DNA from: Leguminivora glycinivorella
Taxonomy: Eukaryota; Arthropoda; Insecta; Lepidoptera; Tortricidae
Reading direction: 5' to 3'
Length of the DNA: 64,000 nt
Assembly (NCBI RefSeq): GCF_023078275.1
Contig: NC_062976.1
Coordinates: 2,604,001 to 2,668,000 of the forward strand
The notes under the pieces were generated by a model that saw only the letters and a program-made list of their open reading frames with translations, searched no databases and was not told the DNA's origin. Shown here piece after piece: positions 9,201 through 24,200 of the stretch; positions within the stretch are counted from its first letter, which is position 1, and each line of letters opens with the position of its first letter. A program made the translations under genes and the position numbers.

Positions 9201-12200
9201 AAAAAGACACACACAAATACAGATCAACAACAGAGAATTATTTACACACATAACATCATTAAAGGTAAGTAAGTACACATAGTTGCCATGAATATGGTCC
9301 TGACTCGGCATGGTGTTAGCCTGGGTGGCCAACGCTGATCTTCCGTCAAAGCCATACCGAATGATACCACGAAAAGTATACACATTACAAAGGAAATTAA
9401 AATTTAGAATAAGTTAACAAAATACAACAGCATAAATAAATAAACATTTTTAAAACATTAAAATCTATAATAAAATCGGGAAACGGAACGTTGACAAAAT
9501 TTTAGTCGTGAACGCAACCAAATCTGACGTCTCGACGACGTATTGTACAATTTGTACTTGTATAAGTACGCTGGGACATACGAGGTTAAAAGTACAGCAA
9601 GTTTGTGAATGTGACAGAATAATTCCAGCGTCAACTATCTATTTGCTCTCGTTCTTATAAATAGTAAACAACACGGTCGGAAGCACGAAATTAGCATGCT
9701 TATCACTGTTATCAGTCCATTACTCCCGCACTTATTTACGCATTGATCTACTGCGGACGAACAATAGCAAACATACCATATTGCACCTTGTTGTGTTGAA
9801 ATAAGATAGAGAAATGCATGAACTGTGTAAATATGTCTTTTGCGTTTGTCCTAAAGACATTATCATTACAAACCTCATTGTCATGAGACAATTTTTGTGA
9901 TTCGACTGATTCGCCAAGCGTTTACTTCGTGGTCCGCGATTTAGGCCTGATTTAGACGGCGTGCGAAATCGCATGCGATTTTAGTTACATTGCGGGCTGT
10001 TGAGGTTATAAACAATTTTGCACAGACATCAAACACCGCAATGTAATAAAACTCGTATGCGAGTTCTCGTACCGTCTAAATGGGCCCTTAGTTTCCGGAT
10101 GTTCTCTTACAACAAAGGATAATACTCTTTACAAAATGCGATTCCTCTAAAAACCTATAGCAATGCAAGAAAAACGCTAAAAATGCGATATTGTTTGTGA
10201 CAATATTTCATGATTACTTCTAACAATTTGGCTATATATTCTTGATCTTTACAGTTTTGATTGAAGTAGCTGCCTTTAACAATCAAAGCATTTCGTAAGT
10301 GACATTCTCGTGAAATAGTTGGAGAATGACACCTTAGCAAAACAGACGCGAGAAAAACGAGAATCGAACTTTGCTTCATGGCTCTTAAGCTGAGTTTAGA
10401 CGTGCAAGTTATTGCTGCAAGTTTTGAGACAGAAGTATATGCAAGAAAGAGATGACTAATATACTACTTACTATATATAGTTGCGTCTCGAAACTTGCAG
10501 CAATAACGTGCTGGTCTAAACTCAGCTTTATATGCAAGTGCAAGAGCTCTAATATTATCTGGTTTTATCTCAGTCGAACGTCAAACGGAATGTCTTTGGT
10601 TAACAATCTGTGAATTGTCTTTTTGTGCGCTGACTCGGCGCTAAACGCCCTTTCTCATCCGCTGTGACCTCTGATGCGATGTGGATTATGAGCTTTGACA
10701 GACTATTACCACAGTATTTTAAAGAGTACTATCGTACAGTATGGCCACTCCCGCTCCCCGCTGAAAGTGCCGCCCACCCCCTCTAGGTTACCTCACAGTT
10801 ACCGCCTGTCAAAAACGCGTACAGTCGACCTGTCATATCTCACTCATACAAGCATGGTATACGCGTGCACCTACACGACCTTATAGAATGTGTGCTAGGG
10901 ACGCGATATATTTGATCGCCAGTATCCGAGATGTGATGCTATTACGAGTACCATGATTTTTTAGTACATACTTTTAAGTAGTTTACTATTTTCTAGTCAA
11001 AATCTTGGTTGCTATCTTAAACCGCACACTACGCTAGACATAATAGAAAGATGTAGACGTCTGGCTGTCTAGCACAACTTGCGTTCACGCGCGCGAGGCC
11101 ATACATCAAACGCGACTTCAAGTAAACCGCCTGGTACTTTTGGAAAGTAAACTCCTACAAATTGTTAAAGGGAGAGTAGTTAAAAATGTTTTGGACCTAA
11201 CATAACGGAATCACCAATCAAAGACATATTTAGTTGCATATAGTATTTTTACTTTTATGAGGATCAAAACACGAAAACCAGTGGAAATAACATTAAAAAA
11301 CATTTATGGTTTTCGTATCGTGTATCTTTAAATAAAACGATCCAAATTAGACGATTAAAAGGGAAGCCACAATAGCCTCAACCCAGCATTAATTCATCAC
11401 TTAGCCGGCCATACTTGTTTGGTCGACATTGACTAGGTCAAGTCGCTCGGTCGCTCACTGACAAACATGGGTTCATTAAGCGATTACAAACTTGATGGAT
11501 GTATCTTTGTGTACAATTCTATGTTTTTTGCACGTTGAGTAGAAAAATACAAAGTTGTTAGCGAGTAGAACTCGGGAGGCCACAGTTGGTCAGTTATTGA
11601 ACTTGAGACCTAAGTGTACCTACCTAATGATTCCCCTAAAATAATTTTTAGGGGTCAGTGGAAATCTTTAGATTACATACATATAATCATGTCTGTATCC
11701 CATAAAGAGGTAGGCAGAGCACATGAACTACTAAGTTTCAGTGCCACTCTTGGCAAAAAGGGGTTGAAAGAAATCCAAATTGTGACATTGCAGTGACAGG
11801 TTGCCAGCCTCTCGTCTGCGCCAGAATTTAACCCATATCCCATAGTGGACTTCTACGACACCCACGGGAAGAAAAGGGGGGGGGGGGGGGTGACATTCTT
11901 AACCCACGGGCGAAAATCTGGGACGAAGGAATCTTTGAAATTAAATTGCGAAAGTGGTTTTGACTACAAAAATAATGAAACGGCCCTTCCTTCCACTTTA
12001 TGGGATACATGCATGATTATATGTATGTATGTATGTACAATCACACATAAAACAATTCCAACTATTTATGTTGAAATAGATGAAAATAGAATAGAAGCAA
12101 TGAAACACATGCAATGTAGCAACAATCGAAATTAAATAGTTACCACGTAAATTAAATAGGCTTCAACTTTCCTAGGACTAGATTTGCCGCCGCTAAGAAG

Positions 12201-15200
12201 TTATTCTGGTAGAGCCAGTCAGTCTAGTCAAGTCTAGTTAATACGTAGGTTCAGACTCAGAGGCCGGTTTCTTGTGATGGAGTCGATTCTGTTCTTAATG
12301 TCATTTCATGACAAATATATAATACGTAACGAGTGTCTCCAAACACTGATTCAAACTTTCACGATTTTTACACATATTTAAAATTGCAAACGGGATTTAA
12401 TCGCGTATTTACTATGTTTTATTTAGTGTTTAAAACATAGTAAATACGCGATTAAGTCCCGTTTGCAATTTTAAATGAGTGTCTCCAAGTTACTCATAAA
12501 CACGTACAAGCTTCAATTAGCCATTGTTTGTCGTCTGTGATATGGACGGCGTATGTAGTATTCCAGCCTAAAAGGTAAATACTAATACCTAAATACTAAT
12601 TGGACGTAGTTACGCAGAAACATTCCTTTTTCTTCAGTCGTTCCCTCAATGCCGAGGATCGTGACATCATGTCGTATTGTCGAAGACTAGGTTCCTCCAT
12701 AGGCATCTGTTCCTCGCCAAGCGCATGGCAGAAACGTTCCAATCCATCTGAAATTGTCATTGAAATTAATTCTTTTGTTTTTCATACAAGATCTAAAACT
12801 TAATGACAATTTTGTGGATTGGAACGTTATTGTGTAACTACGTCCAATTGAGGATTGATACTCGTAAAGTTTTATGAATAAAAGGGCTAATGTATCTACT
12901 GAGTACTGATACTGACCCTTTTAGATATTATAGGTAAGAGATATTCTATGCAGTAATATGTAGATATACCACTACCAATTTGCAATATAAAACGGAGTCG
13001 TATTGTCCCCAGGTACCACAGCTTAGCACCAATGTACTACCGAGGGGCGCAGGCCGCCATCGTCGTGTACGACATCACCAACCAGGTCAGTTTGTACAGA
13101 ATACCTTCCTTATTTGCTGCTATCACTCGGTAACCGCCTAGCAAAGCCATGACGAGCCTTTGGCTGCGTTTCTAGTAAGGACAAGTTGACCGGATTCACA
13201 CACCCTAAATAAATAGCCGGGTCCACGCAGAGCGAGGCATGTCGCGAGGCAATTTCCTTGCGCGGCAATGCCTGCAATCGTTCTACGTACACTACACGTG
13301 CTTCGGCCGAGGCAGTGAGCGCGTTTTGCTTGGCCTATTCCGAGGCACGTATACATTGGACGACTGCCGCACGAGGAAATAGGCAACTTGCCTGTACTTA
13401 AAATAAAAAAAGTATATACCATGCACGAAATAAAGTATCAGATCAGAAAAACAGGGACAGATATTATTTCTAACTTCAATTTATATTTTATAAATCAGAT
13501 AGAAATATATAAAGTAAATTAGTTGACCGTGACGTCACTCAATAAGATTTCATATTAATTCCGTATTAGCAAGTCGTTCAAAATCGTTTAGACGGTTGTT
13601 AAAAAGAAGCTGATTTGACTAGGAGGAAAGTAGCCTATTGCCTTGCGGATTGCCTCGCTCTGTGTGGACCCGGCTTATGGATAACCAATTCGGCACACAT
13701 TTAAATGTCATCTCATTTGTCCGTTAAATAATATGGGAAATATGTTACCAGTACCACCATACATTTTTGATGGGATTGGTTCTACTTGGCGGGTGTTATT
13801 TAAATTCTTGTCATTAGTATTTTTTTCTGGGTTTCACTTTATTGACTAAGATTTCGTTTCGGTGGTTAGAAACGTGGCTTAGAAAGTAAAACTTGATACT
13901 TTCGTGCCTGACCGCTATTGGACCTGTAAACGATACGCTACGATTATTAAACCCATTTTATGTAAAATCCAATCGAACGAGGAACGATGGAACGAGGCCA
14001 AGGTGGTGGCTCAAGATAGAAAGGCGTGGAAGGATCTTGTGGAGGCCCTATGCACCTATGGGGTGCCTTAGGACATACAACAACAACAACAACATGTAAA
14101 ATCCAATCAACAATGGTGGACATAAATATTTTAACAATATCGTACGGTATGTTTGAAATAAAGCAATTATGAACGATGCACCTTAGATGAGACATTACAT
14201 GAACTCGCGACTTTTTGGTGTAAATAAATGATTTATTATCTTCATCATATGATATATAGTAACCACAATCTACTAATATCTAGAACAAACCTCGAGGAAA
14301 TCTTCCTTCTTCTGAAATCTTCTCGAGGCTGAGGCGTAGGGTTAGAGCCGGCGTAGCTTTATGTGACGTTATTCGACGTAATATGCCTACTTGAAAAATA
14401 AATATTTCATTTTCATTTTTCACCTTGCAGTACCAAAATGTTTGTTACAAATGAAGGAATTAATCGTCATTTGTAATACGGTGTGTGACGAGCGGATCAC
14501 ATGACTGTGACTCATGAGACAATTATCTCAATGTTTTACATTTCTAATGTTTCCTTTGGTGCTATGTCGTCACACAGTATAGCATTCCTTCATTCATAAT
14601 CAATACACGTTCTTTTTTCTGTAATTCATATTTCAAATTCTAATTCTACCCCTATAGTGAAATTAGTGAACCACGCATAGCGCACACAAATCATAAGAGC
14701 TTAGTTTAGTGGTTCTCAATTAACAAATAATAGCAAATAAATTACATGTATTATGTCCACCACCATAATGTCCCACATTTGAGAACAACGTCGTATTGTT
14801 CGTTTACTTTTCCTTATTTCACAGCTGCTCTTATTCAAATATTTATATTTGCACTAATTTTGTTGATTCTTCATAAGTTTCATAACCAACTTTCGTTAAA
14901 CTTATTGTGGGGTCAAATCGGTTGCTATTTAGGTACTCTATCATGGATCTTCGTACGCAACGTTAAGTACCTACTCTCACATTCACGGCAGCAATAGAGC
15001 AGTAGACCGCCAAGATTATCGATTTGACGCGAGTTTTTTTTTTTGACCCAGTAGGAATCCATTATGGATCCCACCGGCCCGGGAGAAGCCAGTGGGTATG
15101 TCCGACTGTCACGGACTAAACCCCCCTGGGGTGTTCCGGGGCTCGCTGTTTTGGGTTTTGGGCACTCGGTTGCAGGCCTCCGATATTCCGTCAGCGATTT

Positions 15201-18200
15201 TGACGCTAGCTCCTATCTCCTAGATTGATGGTTTATATTGGTTAGAATCTGTGAGAAGAAAAAAACCCTTGATTAATGCAATCGATGTGGAGGACTGTAT
15301 ACTCAACACCTTATACTAATACCACTTTACAACGGTGTCCCGCAAGCAAGATGGTACCGTCTCGTTGTTTTCTTCGCGGTGCTTGCCTCTAATTCGGCCC
15401 GCTTATGTAACCGCTTTCACGGTTTCCGGCGCTCCAAGGACGGCAACACTAACTTACGCAACCACTGTTGTTTCAATGTATTTACACTTGATGGGCATGG
15501 AAAATGAGAGGGCATACTGTCATACTAAGTGGGTGATTTCCCGTTAGTTCGTCTCTGTGCGTAAAGACTAGTAGGAAACTAGCCTATTGTATGATATGAT
15601 ACAGAATCACTCTACTTACAAAGTTCAGAATCTTAAGGAAACATACTCTATTCCGTGAATTCCGTCTGTGCCTTGTAAACTCGTCGGCACCTCTAACCCT
15701 CCTTAGAAATAAGTACACAAAAAAAAAAAATGGCTCGTAGAAAAAGAAAGTTTGGTCCATCAGCGGAATCTCCATCCACGCAAGTGCATTTCTGCAACAT
15801 CAGGGGTATACACTCCAACCTGAACGCAGTCCACTGCTATTTGGAGACTGCGCAGCCGACCTTACTGTTCCTCACGGAGACGCAGATATCCTGCCCGACG
15901 GACACATCATACCTATCGTACCCCGGCTATACACTTGAACATAAGTTCATGAGACGCGCCGGTGTATGTGTGTACGCCCGGCGGGATATATGCTGTCGCC
16001 GTCTTCAAGCCTTTGAAGACCGGGACCTGTCAGTTCTGTGGGTGCGTGTGGACTACGGCGGCCACACCCGTGTCTACGCGTGCCTATACAGGTCTCATAG
16101 CGGCAACACGGAGACAAACCGACTCTTCGAGCACCTACAATTGACGTCCGACAGAGTTCTTGAGCAGTACCCATCCGCAGAGCTGGTGATTTTGGGGGAC
16201 TTTAACGCCCATCACATTGAGTGGCTTGGTTCTCGGTCCACCGACTTTGCGGGAAGGTCTGCTCATGAATTTTCTCTGGCCTATGGGCTCTCACAACTGG
16301 TACATTCTCCCACGAGAATACCAGACATCGAGGACCATACGAGCTCTTTACTGGACCTCCTGCTGACCACGCGTCCGGACGGATATTCCGTCACAGTGAA
16401 TGCACCTCTCGGCTCGTCCGATCACTGTCTCGTCCGGACTAAAGCGCCTTGCGCGCGGCCTGATCCACCGCGGCCAACTAGCCTACGTCGCGTTTGGCAG
16501 TACGGGTCAGCAGATTGGGACGGATTGCGAGAGTTTTACGCTTCGTACCCATGGAGGCAGCTTTGTTTCGCATCAGATGATCCAGACTCCTGTGCGACAA
16601 ATGTCGCTGAGACAATACAGCTGGGAATGGATTGTTTCATTCCCAACTCGTTAGTCGCTGCAGGAGCAAAGAAGCGACCTTGGTTTAACCGGCCCTGTAA
16701 GGAAGCTACAACACGTAAGCAAGCCGCTTACAGGGCTTGGACCAAGGCCGTAGCTGATAAGGATCCGAACGTTACTGATGTGAAACGTAACGTAAACGTA
16801 AGCTGAACGCTGCCTCGAGGTCTAGTAAAAAAGCTATTGCCAGAGCAAAGTTCGATTTTGTCGGCAGATTTGGTGAGAAACTCGCAGGCTACCCATCCGG
16901 GAGTCGCGCTTTCTGGTCTCTTGCCAAAGCTGCCGAGGGGAACTTTTGTCGGTCGTCTTTACCACCACTGCGAAATGCTGACGGTAATCTGGTCTATAGT
17001 GCAAAAGAGAAAGCCGATCTTCTAGGTACTCTTTTTGCCTCGAACTCGACTGTGAGCGATGACGGTAGCACCGTGCCACCTACCATACCGCGGTGCGCAC
17101 ACTCCATGCCGGAAATCCGCATCTCCCAGAAGGATGTTCGGCGGGAGCTACTGTCCTTAAACGTTCACAAGTCGAGCGGGCCAGACGGCGTACCTGCAGT
17201 TGTGCTCAAACGCTGTGCTCCAGAGTTGTGTCCCGTGCTAACGCATCTCTTCACGCTTTCTATTAGCAAACGGGAAGTTCCATCTTCGTGGAAAACGGCC
17301 CTTGTGCACCCTGTCCCAAAAAAGGGCGACAGATCGGATCCATCAAACTATAGGCCTATCGCTATTACCTCCCTTCTCTCTAAGGTCATGGAGCGTGTAA
17401 TTAACTCGAAGCTCCTTGGATACCTAGAAGAACACGATCTAATAAGCGACCGCCAGTATGGCTTTCGCCACGGTCGCTCTACTGGTGATCTTCTAGTGTA
17501 TCTAACTCACCGCTGGGCTTCGGCCATTGAGAGTCAAGGTGAGGCATTGGCAGTTAGCCTAGATATAGCGAAGGCATTTGATCGGGTCTGGCATAGGGGC
17601 CTTTTGTCGAAGTTACCATCTTATGGACTGCCCGAGGGATTATGCAAATGGATTGCCAGCTTTTTGTCCGGCAGACGCATACGAGCCGTAGTAGACGGTA
17701 GCTGCTCCGATAGCATGGACATAAACGCTGGCGTCCCGCAAGGTTCTGTGCTATCCCCAACGCTGTTCTTGCTGCATATCAATGACATGTTGTCTATCGG
17801 CGACATCCATTGCTATGCGGATGACAGTACTGGGGATACATTTTACACGGGCCGTGCTAATATCCCTCGTTCAGTGGTGCTAGAAAGTCGTGAAAAGCTT
17901 GTGTCGGACATCGAGAGGATTCTGTCCGGAGTCTCGGTGTGGGGTCGGGACAACCTAGTCTGTTTCAATCCCACTAAGACACAGGTGTGTGCGTTCACCG
18001 CTAAGAAAACCCCATTTACTGTGGTTCCACAGTTTCAAGGCACAGCCCTTACCTTGTCAGGAAGTATTGGGATCCTCGGAGTCGACATTTCGAGTAGCGT
18101 CCAATTCCGTTGTCACTTGGAAGGGAAAGCTGCGTTGGCATCCAAAAAGCTCGGTGTGCTCAACAGAGCGAGGGGATACTTTACTCCGGGGCAAAGACTG

Positions 18201-21200
18201 CTCTTGTACAAGTCGCAAGTTAGACCCCACATGGAGTACTGCTGTCACCTTTGGGCAGGAGCACCTGGATACCAGCTTGGACCCTTTGACTCGATCCAGA
18301 GACGCGCTGTACGAATTGTCGACGATCCCAAACTCACAGGCGGTATTGAACCCTTAAGTCTAAGGAGGGACTTCGCCTCCTTATGTGTGTTCTATCGCCT
18401 GTACAATGGGTTGTGTTCTGAAGAACTGTTTGACATGATGCCAACGGCCACTTTTTATCATCGCACCGCTCGCCATCGACAGGGCGCTCATCCACACACC
18501 TTGCAACCTAAATGGTCGCGCACCGTGCGGTTTCAGAGGAATTTCCTCCCACGAACGCTCCGGCTGTGGAATGAGCTCCCTGTCGAGGTATTCCCGATGA
18601 ACTACAGTATGGGGTTCTTCAAAAAAGGAGTGTACAAGTTTCTAATGGGTCGGCAACGCGCACGTGACACCCCTTGAGTTGCGGGCGTCCATAGGTTACG
18701 GTGACCGCTTTCCATCAGGCGGGCCACCGTCGTGGTATAAAAAAAAAAAAAAAAAAAACTGTTGCTGATTTAACTTTTGGGAAACTAACTTGTAAGAAAC
18801 GAGTAGGTAGACACATAATGCTAAAATGATAAACGATGCGAATAATCGTGCAGAGTATTGTATATTGTATACTAGTAAGTACGTAAAGTTGTAGTAACCT
18901 CCATTACACTTAGCGCCTCGTCTGAACGCGCACGAATACCTACAACTAGGGATGTACCGACTAGTCGGGAAAGCCGACTATCCGCCCACTTTTGTAGTCG
19001 GCGAGATTAGTCGGCGACTAGTCGGCAAAAAAGGCCGATTAGTCGGCACTGCATAAGTGATAGAAAAACAGTACAAAAATAAATCAACAGGTGATGTGGT
19101 TGTATTATGTACCAATTCGTTGTGGGTTACCCTATGTCACGCTTTTTTGTATCCCTTTGTCACATTTAGTATGACCCCCCCCCCCCCCTCCCCCTTACAC
19201 TGTGACGTAATATATGGATGACGCCTTAGTCAAAACAACAAATATCTGTGATCATCATAGAAATAAATGTCCTTCTTAGGTCTTAGGACTATCAATTTCA
19301 TAGGCAGGATCACTAATTCACTACCTACTATGCCAAACCGGTTGTTAAAAATGAAAAATTCTTCTCACAGACCTTTGAACCTGTAAAAAACAGAACTAAA
19401 AAAACATGAAAAGCGCGAACGAAGGACCAAAAATGACATTCAAAATGTGAATATAGTAGAAAAAACTGTTTTGGCCGACTAGCCGACTAATCGGCTACCC
19501 CAGCGCTGACTAGTCGGTAGTCGGCCTAGTCGGCCAAATCAATAGTTGTAGGTACGTTCCTACCTACAATCTTACGGAGAACCGAAGTTTCTTTATTACT
19601 TACATAAGTATATTAAGTATGAATGTAAAGGCCATTGCCGATTTTTGCCAATATACCTTTTTCTAGTGGTTTTTGTACTGATATGCAAGTTGCTATTAGA
19701 TACCTTCCAAAAAAAATCATGAAAAACTCACAGGAAATATTGGAAATTTAAGTTTATGGAATAGATAGGTTCAATTTCTATACAAGCATGAAGAAAGTTT
19801 TGTTTGTTTTTAGATTTTGTCCTGTCTTAAAAAATAAAAAATTTGGAAATTTTCCCTCGGCACATCAGTATTCAGTAGGTTTTTGACATTTTGGAGAGCT
19901 TTGTCTTGGGTTCTTGGGCCATCAATGATTGGTTGAGTAACAGAACATAATAAGCATGCCCATTTAAGCTCACGGTGTATACAAAGTGCCAGCACTAGAA
20001 ATAAAAAATAGTAACTTAGAAACAGAAAAAAAATTGTAATTAGGTGTACACAGAGGGGGCAGAAGTATGTGATTACCCTGTAGCCCTGTACTATATTTTG
20101 TTTAAATAAAATATGCCAATAACGAGCAACACTGAGGGCCCTCGAACAGATTTGATGCCCCTTACTTAGGGCCTGGCCACATGGGCGCGTTGCGGCGACG
20201 CACCGCAAAAATTCTGCGTTGCGTTGCCGCGCCGCCAGTTTTTGCGGCAGGAAATCTGCGGCGCGGCACCGCGACGCAAGAACTCGCGGTGCGTCGACGC
20301 ACCGCAAAAACTCGCGGCGCGGCACCGCAACGCAGAATTTTTGCGGCGCGTCGCCGCGCCGCCAAAACTGGCAGTGCGTCGCCGCGCCTCGATAACTAAT
20401 TAACTATACACAGTGCAGAACTTCACGATCAGTCTTTATCCAGACATGGATCCCATTACGCGCATTCTGCTCTTGCTCGTATTACGGAGGCGCTTAAAAA
20501 AAAGGAGACGAAAAGAAGATGCTGGGTCAACCCATATATATATATATAAAATGAATAATGACGGAACTCATTTTGAAAGGAAATATGCGGCATTAAAAAG
20601 ACAAGTGAAGTGAAGTTCAAAGAATATTTCAGAATGACAATAGCAAGTTTCGAAGAACTGGTCTTTAAAATCTCACCTCGAATAAAAAAACGTTATATAT
20701 TTAGAAAACCTGTCGGACCTCTGGAGATGCTGAGATTAACTAAATATGCCGAATACCGAATATTTACCGAATATTCGGCCCATCTCTAATGTCGACAAAG
20801 GACGAAAGGACAGCCTTATAGACAGCAGGCAGGCAATTATGGTCGCGCGATAAATGATAAAAATATCAGGCCGTCCCTATCGCACTATTTGTAAGTGCGA
20901 TAGGGACTAGGGACGGCCCGATGTTTTATCATTTATCGCGCGACCATGATTGCCCTGCAACTTCTTATTGCTATCGGTGTCGAGTACTTATCCAAGTTAG
21001 GTATCTATTTTAAATATGACGGTGTAATTGTGTGCAGTACAGTACCTACAAAAAAAATGGTACAGAAATTAAAAATAATTACAGTACGCTGAACCAAAAT
21101 AATAATATTACTTACAATACTATATATCATATCATTTTCCTCAGAGCATTTTTCCTGTCTTTGTGTATACTATCTACGGTTGGCAACCCTACGGCCGTTT

Positions 21201-24200
21201 TCACATTATCCGATCCGATATCGGATATAGGATGGATGTAAAATGTAAGATTTACGCGCTTCCAGGTTTTTATTTATGTATTTAATAGATCATTATTACT
21301 AAAAAACGATATAAAACGCAAAAATTGCGGATTTAATGCAGATGGCACTCTCCTAGAACAGTTTTTGTCCGAGGCACCACCGAACTGCCGATATCGGCAG
21401 GACGCTTCCGACATCTTTGGCATGCCGGACCCCCCGCCAGCTGTCGGCCGATAATATTTATGTGTGTGCGTATATAATGTAGGTATACGTTTGTAGTGTA
21501 GTGTGCGTGACAAAAATGGCGTCTATTAAACAGCTGCTGTTAATGATGAATTTCTGTTGAAAACAAAAAGATTGTAATTCATCGGTCCGAATTGCGGATA
21601 CTAATTTTTTCATCTTTTAGTAGATATAGTTAAATGTAAAATTATAAGTATTTATTTTACTTGCCGCTCTTGAGTATTTTTATGCTCGTTATTTTAATTT
21701 TACAATAAAATATTTGAAATATAGTGCTTATAATTATTAAATATAAAACTTTTTAAAAATATTTTTTGATACAAAATCATACTTCATTGATTTGGAACAA
21801 TAACGTTTTATCGGACCGACATCCGACACTATCGGAAGCGTTTATCGGATGTAGGATGTCGGTCCGACACCCGATATCGGATCGGATAATGTGAAAACGG
21901 CCTACACCGCTCAATGTGGCATTTGCACGATACAGCAACGTGCCGCGGCGGCCGGCCGTGTCGCAGTTGTTAGCTAAGCCTTGGTGCGTAGCCAAATGGC
22001 ACAAACGCTCACGAACCGCTCACGAAACGAAGCGCTAGTAGATATCTATCCCTATCGCTCTTGCCTATTGGCGCGACAGAGCCGGACTACGTTTCGTTTT
22101 CGTTTGGCGTCGGAGAAATGCCATTCGGCTACGGGGCCTTGTGTGCGTGCGTGATGACACGATTCGCTGGTTGTTCTTTTAGGTATTTAAGTACTTTTAG
22201 GTATTTAAGACGCTACAGGAGCGAAAATGGAAAGGAAAGGGAGCCCTTTCAATTTGGGAATTTTAGTTAAATATACTAGTGTTATTAACTAGATTTATCG
22301 AAAAAAATTGTCCATTCAGAACAACTCAGTTAAAAGATATTGCGAAAAAATTCTTTAAAATCGAGGTTCCGCTCTCGACTGTTTCCTCCTTCAAAACTTA
22401 ATGAATCGTAAGTGCGTTTTCACATTATCCGATCCGATATCGGATGTAGGACCGATATCCCATACATTACAGGCGCCATCTTGTATTTTTTCCATTGAAA
22501 TCCTTATGACATCCGATATCGGATCGGATAATGTGAAAACGGCCTAACAGAATTTAATTACTAACAAAAATAATTGATTAGTCTATAATTTGGATGTTTA
22601 GATTATTGCAATACATTAAGACGCTACGGGAGCGAAAATGCTAAAATGGAAAGGAGTCCCCCTTTCAATTTGGGAATTTTAGTTAAATATACTTACTAGT
22701 TTTATTAACTAGATTTATCGAAAAAAAAATTTCCATTAAGAACAACTCAGTTAAAAGATATTGCGAAAAAATCTTTGAAATCGAGGTTCCGCTCTCTTTT
22801 CCTCCTTTAAAACTTATTTAAACGGAACGAAATTTGAGAATCTGAATAATTTAAAATGAAATAATCTGTGTCGGACCGTTTAGATTTTTTGGACAATTGT
22901 TACCGATCTTGAGTATCCCTTTTTCGAGCCATATTGAAAAATGCCGTTTTTAGAAATTTTTGATTGGATCTAGCATTTTTAAAATAAGAATAGCAAAAAA
23001 TATCAAAACGGTCCGACTCAGAAAAAAAAAAAAAATCTGTGTCGAAAAAATCATTGCTCTATCTTCAAAAACCAAGGAGGAAATAGTCGAGAGCGTTTGT
23101 ATGGAGAACTGACCTGTATCGTATCGTCTTAAGAAATCTGATTTCAAAGGTTTAGGTAGGAAATCTAATCATCAATATTATTGCAATGTAAAATTATTTT
23201 TTTCTTTTTTCTCCGTGTTTTCTAACGCGCTTATTTTTAGGAAGTGGTTTTTTTTTTTTTATTTATTTATTTGAGAAACAAACAGTCGTTTACAAATATT
23301 GTTACAATTTTTTCTTAAATCTAGACTTGGAGTTTCCTTATTTTTTACAATATTGCAGTCTATATAAAAATACTACTTTCATGGGTAGATTCACGAGAGC
23401 CAGGCAATAGTCTATATTTTTATAATTATTATATTAACATCAAGTTATTCTCGCCAAGATTCGCGAATCGTCCCATTTTTTTATTTGGTTTAATAATATT
23501 TGTGTTTTACCATATAAGTGTTTTGGTTGTATTACACTGTAAGCTTATATGTGAAATAAACGAAATTGAAATTGAAAAATTGAAATAGGTGTAGGTACAT
23601 GAAGATTATAAAACTATGTGGGTAGGTACTTAAATGTAAAAAATTATGGGTACTAACATAATTACCGGCATTACGAGAACAGTAATTTAGAAAATTAATG
23701 ACCGAAAATACATTTTATTGAATTAATGGAACTGTTAAACAAATCAATTTGATAAAGTTTTTCATTTTCGTTAAATAATTTACAAACACGTCTTATAAAT
23801 ACATTTTGTACATAGCATGTTCTACTAAAAGGAATGGAAAATATTTTCTTCTTCTGACAAAGGCGCTGACGTCTACGAGGAACTTTTAAATTAATTTGCT
23901 GTAATAGTTGGGGGACATCTAACACATTGTTCATAATTTTGAAAAGTAGGACAGAATCTTCACAGTCTCGTCGACTAGAGAGAGTTTGGAGTTTATGATG
24001 TGCCAACGAATCATTATAGTTAAGGTATGTGTGACTGGTTCTGAAATCAAGGGTTCTAACAAATTTCTTTTGGATTCGTTCTAGTCTCTCAATATGTACC
24101 TTATGATAGGGTTTCCAAACTGCGCAGGCAAACTCGAGATGACTGCGAACAAAACTGTTGAAAAGGATTTTATAAGTTACAATATTTTTGAAAGGCTTTC

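Larger units (their letters stand above)
15034..18760 (+). mobile_element. Non-LTR retrotransposon, nearly full length, in Rab5 intron 2
   Basis: A GC-richer block than its flanks. It has a 5' leader (from the T-run at 15034-15044 through GACCCAGTAGGAATCC), an endonuclease plus reverse transcriptase reading frame, a short 3' UTR (GGTGACCGCTTTCCATCAGG) and a poly(A) tail at 18741-18758. No separate ORF1 was found between the leader and the endonuclease. The RT looks like the Jockey/CR1/Rex1 group; I cannot settle the clade by eye. The 5' boundary is approximate and no target duplication was identified. Confidence 0.8.

Noticed and set aside
19810..20325. 171-codon ORF on the - strand
   Set aside because: Its first third is the GCGGCGC repeat block of the Harbinger end and the rest is AT-rich low-complexity hydrophobic sequence; the frame crosses the TTA insertion boundary. 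A chance ORF.
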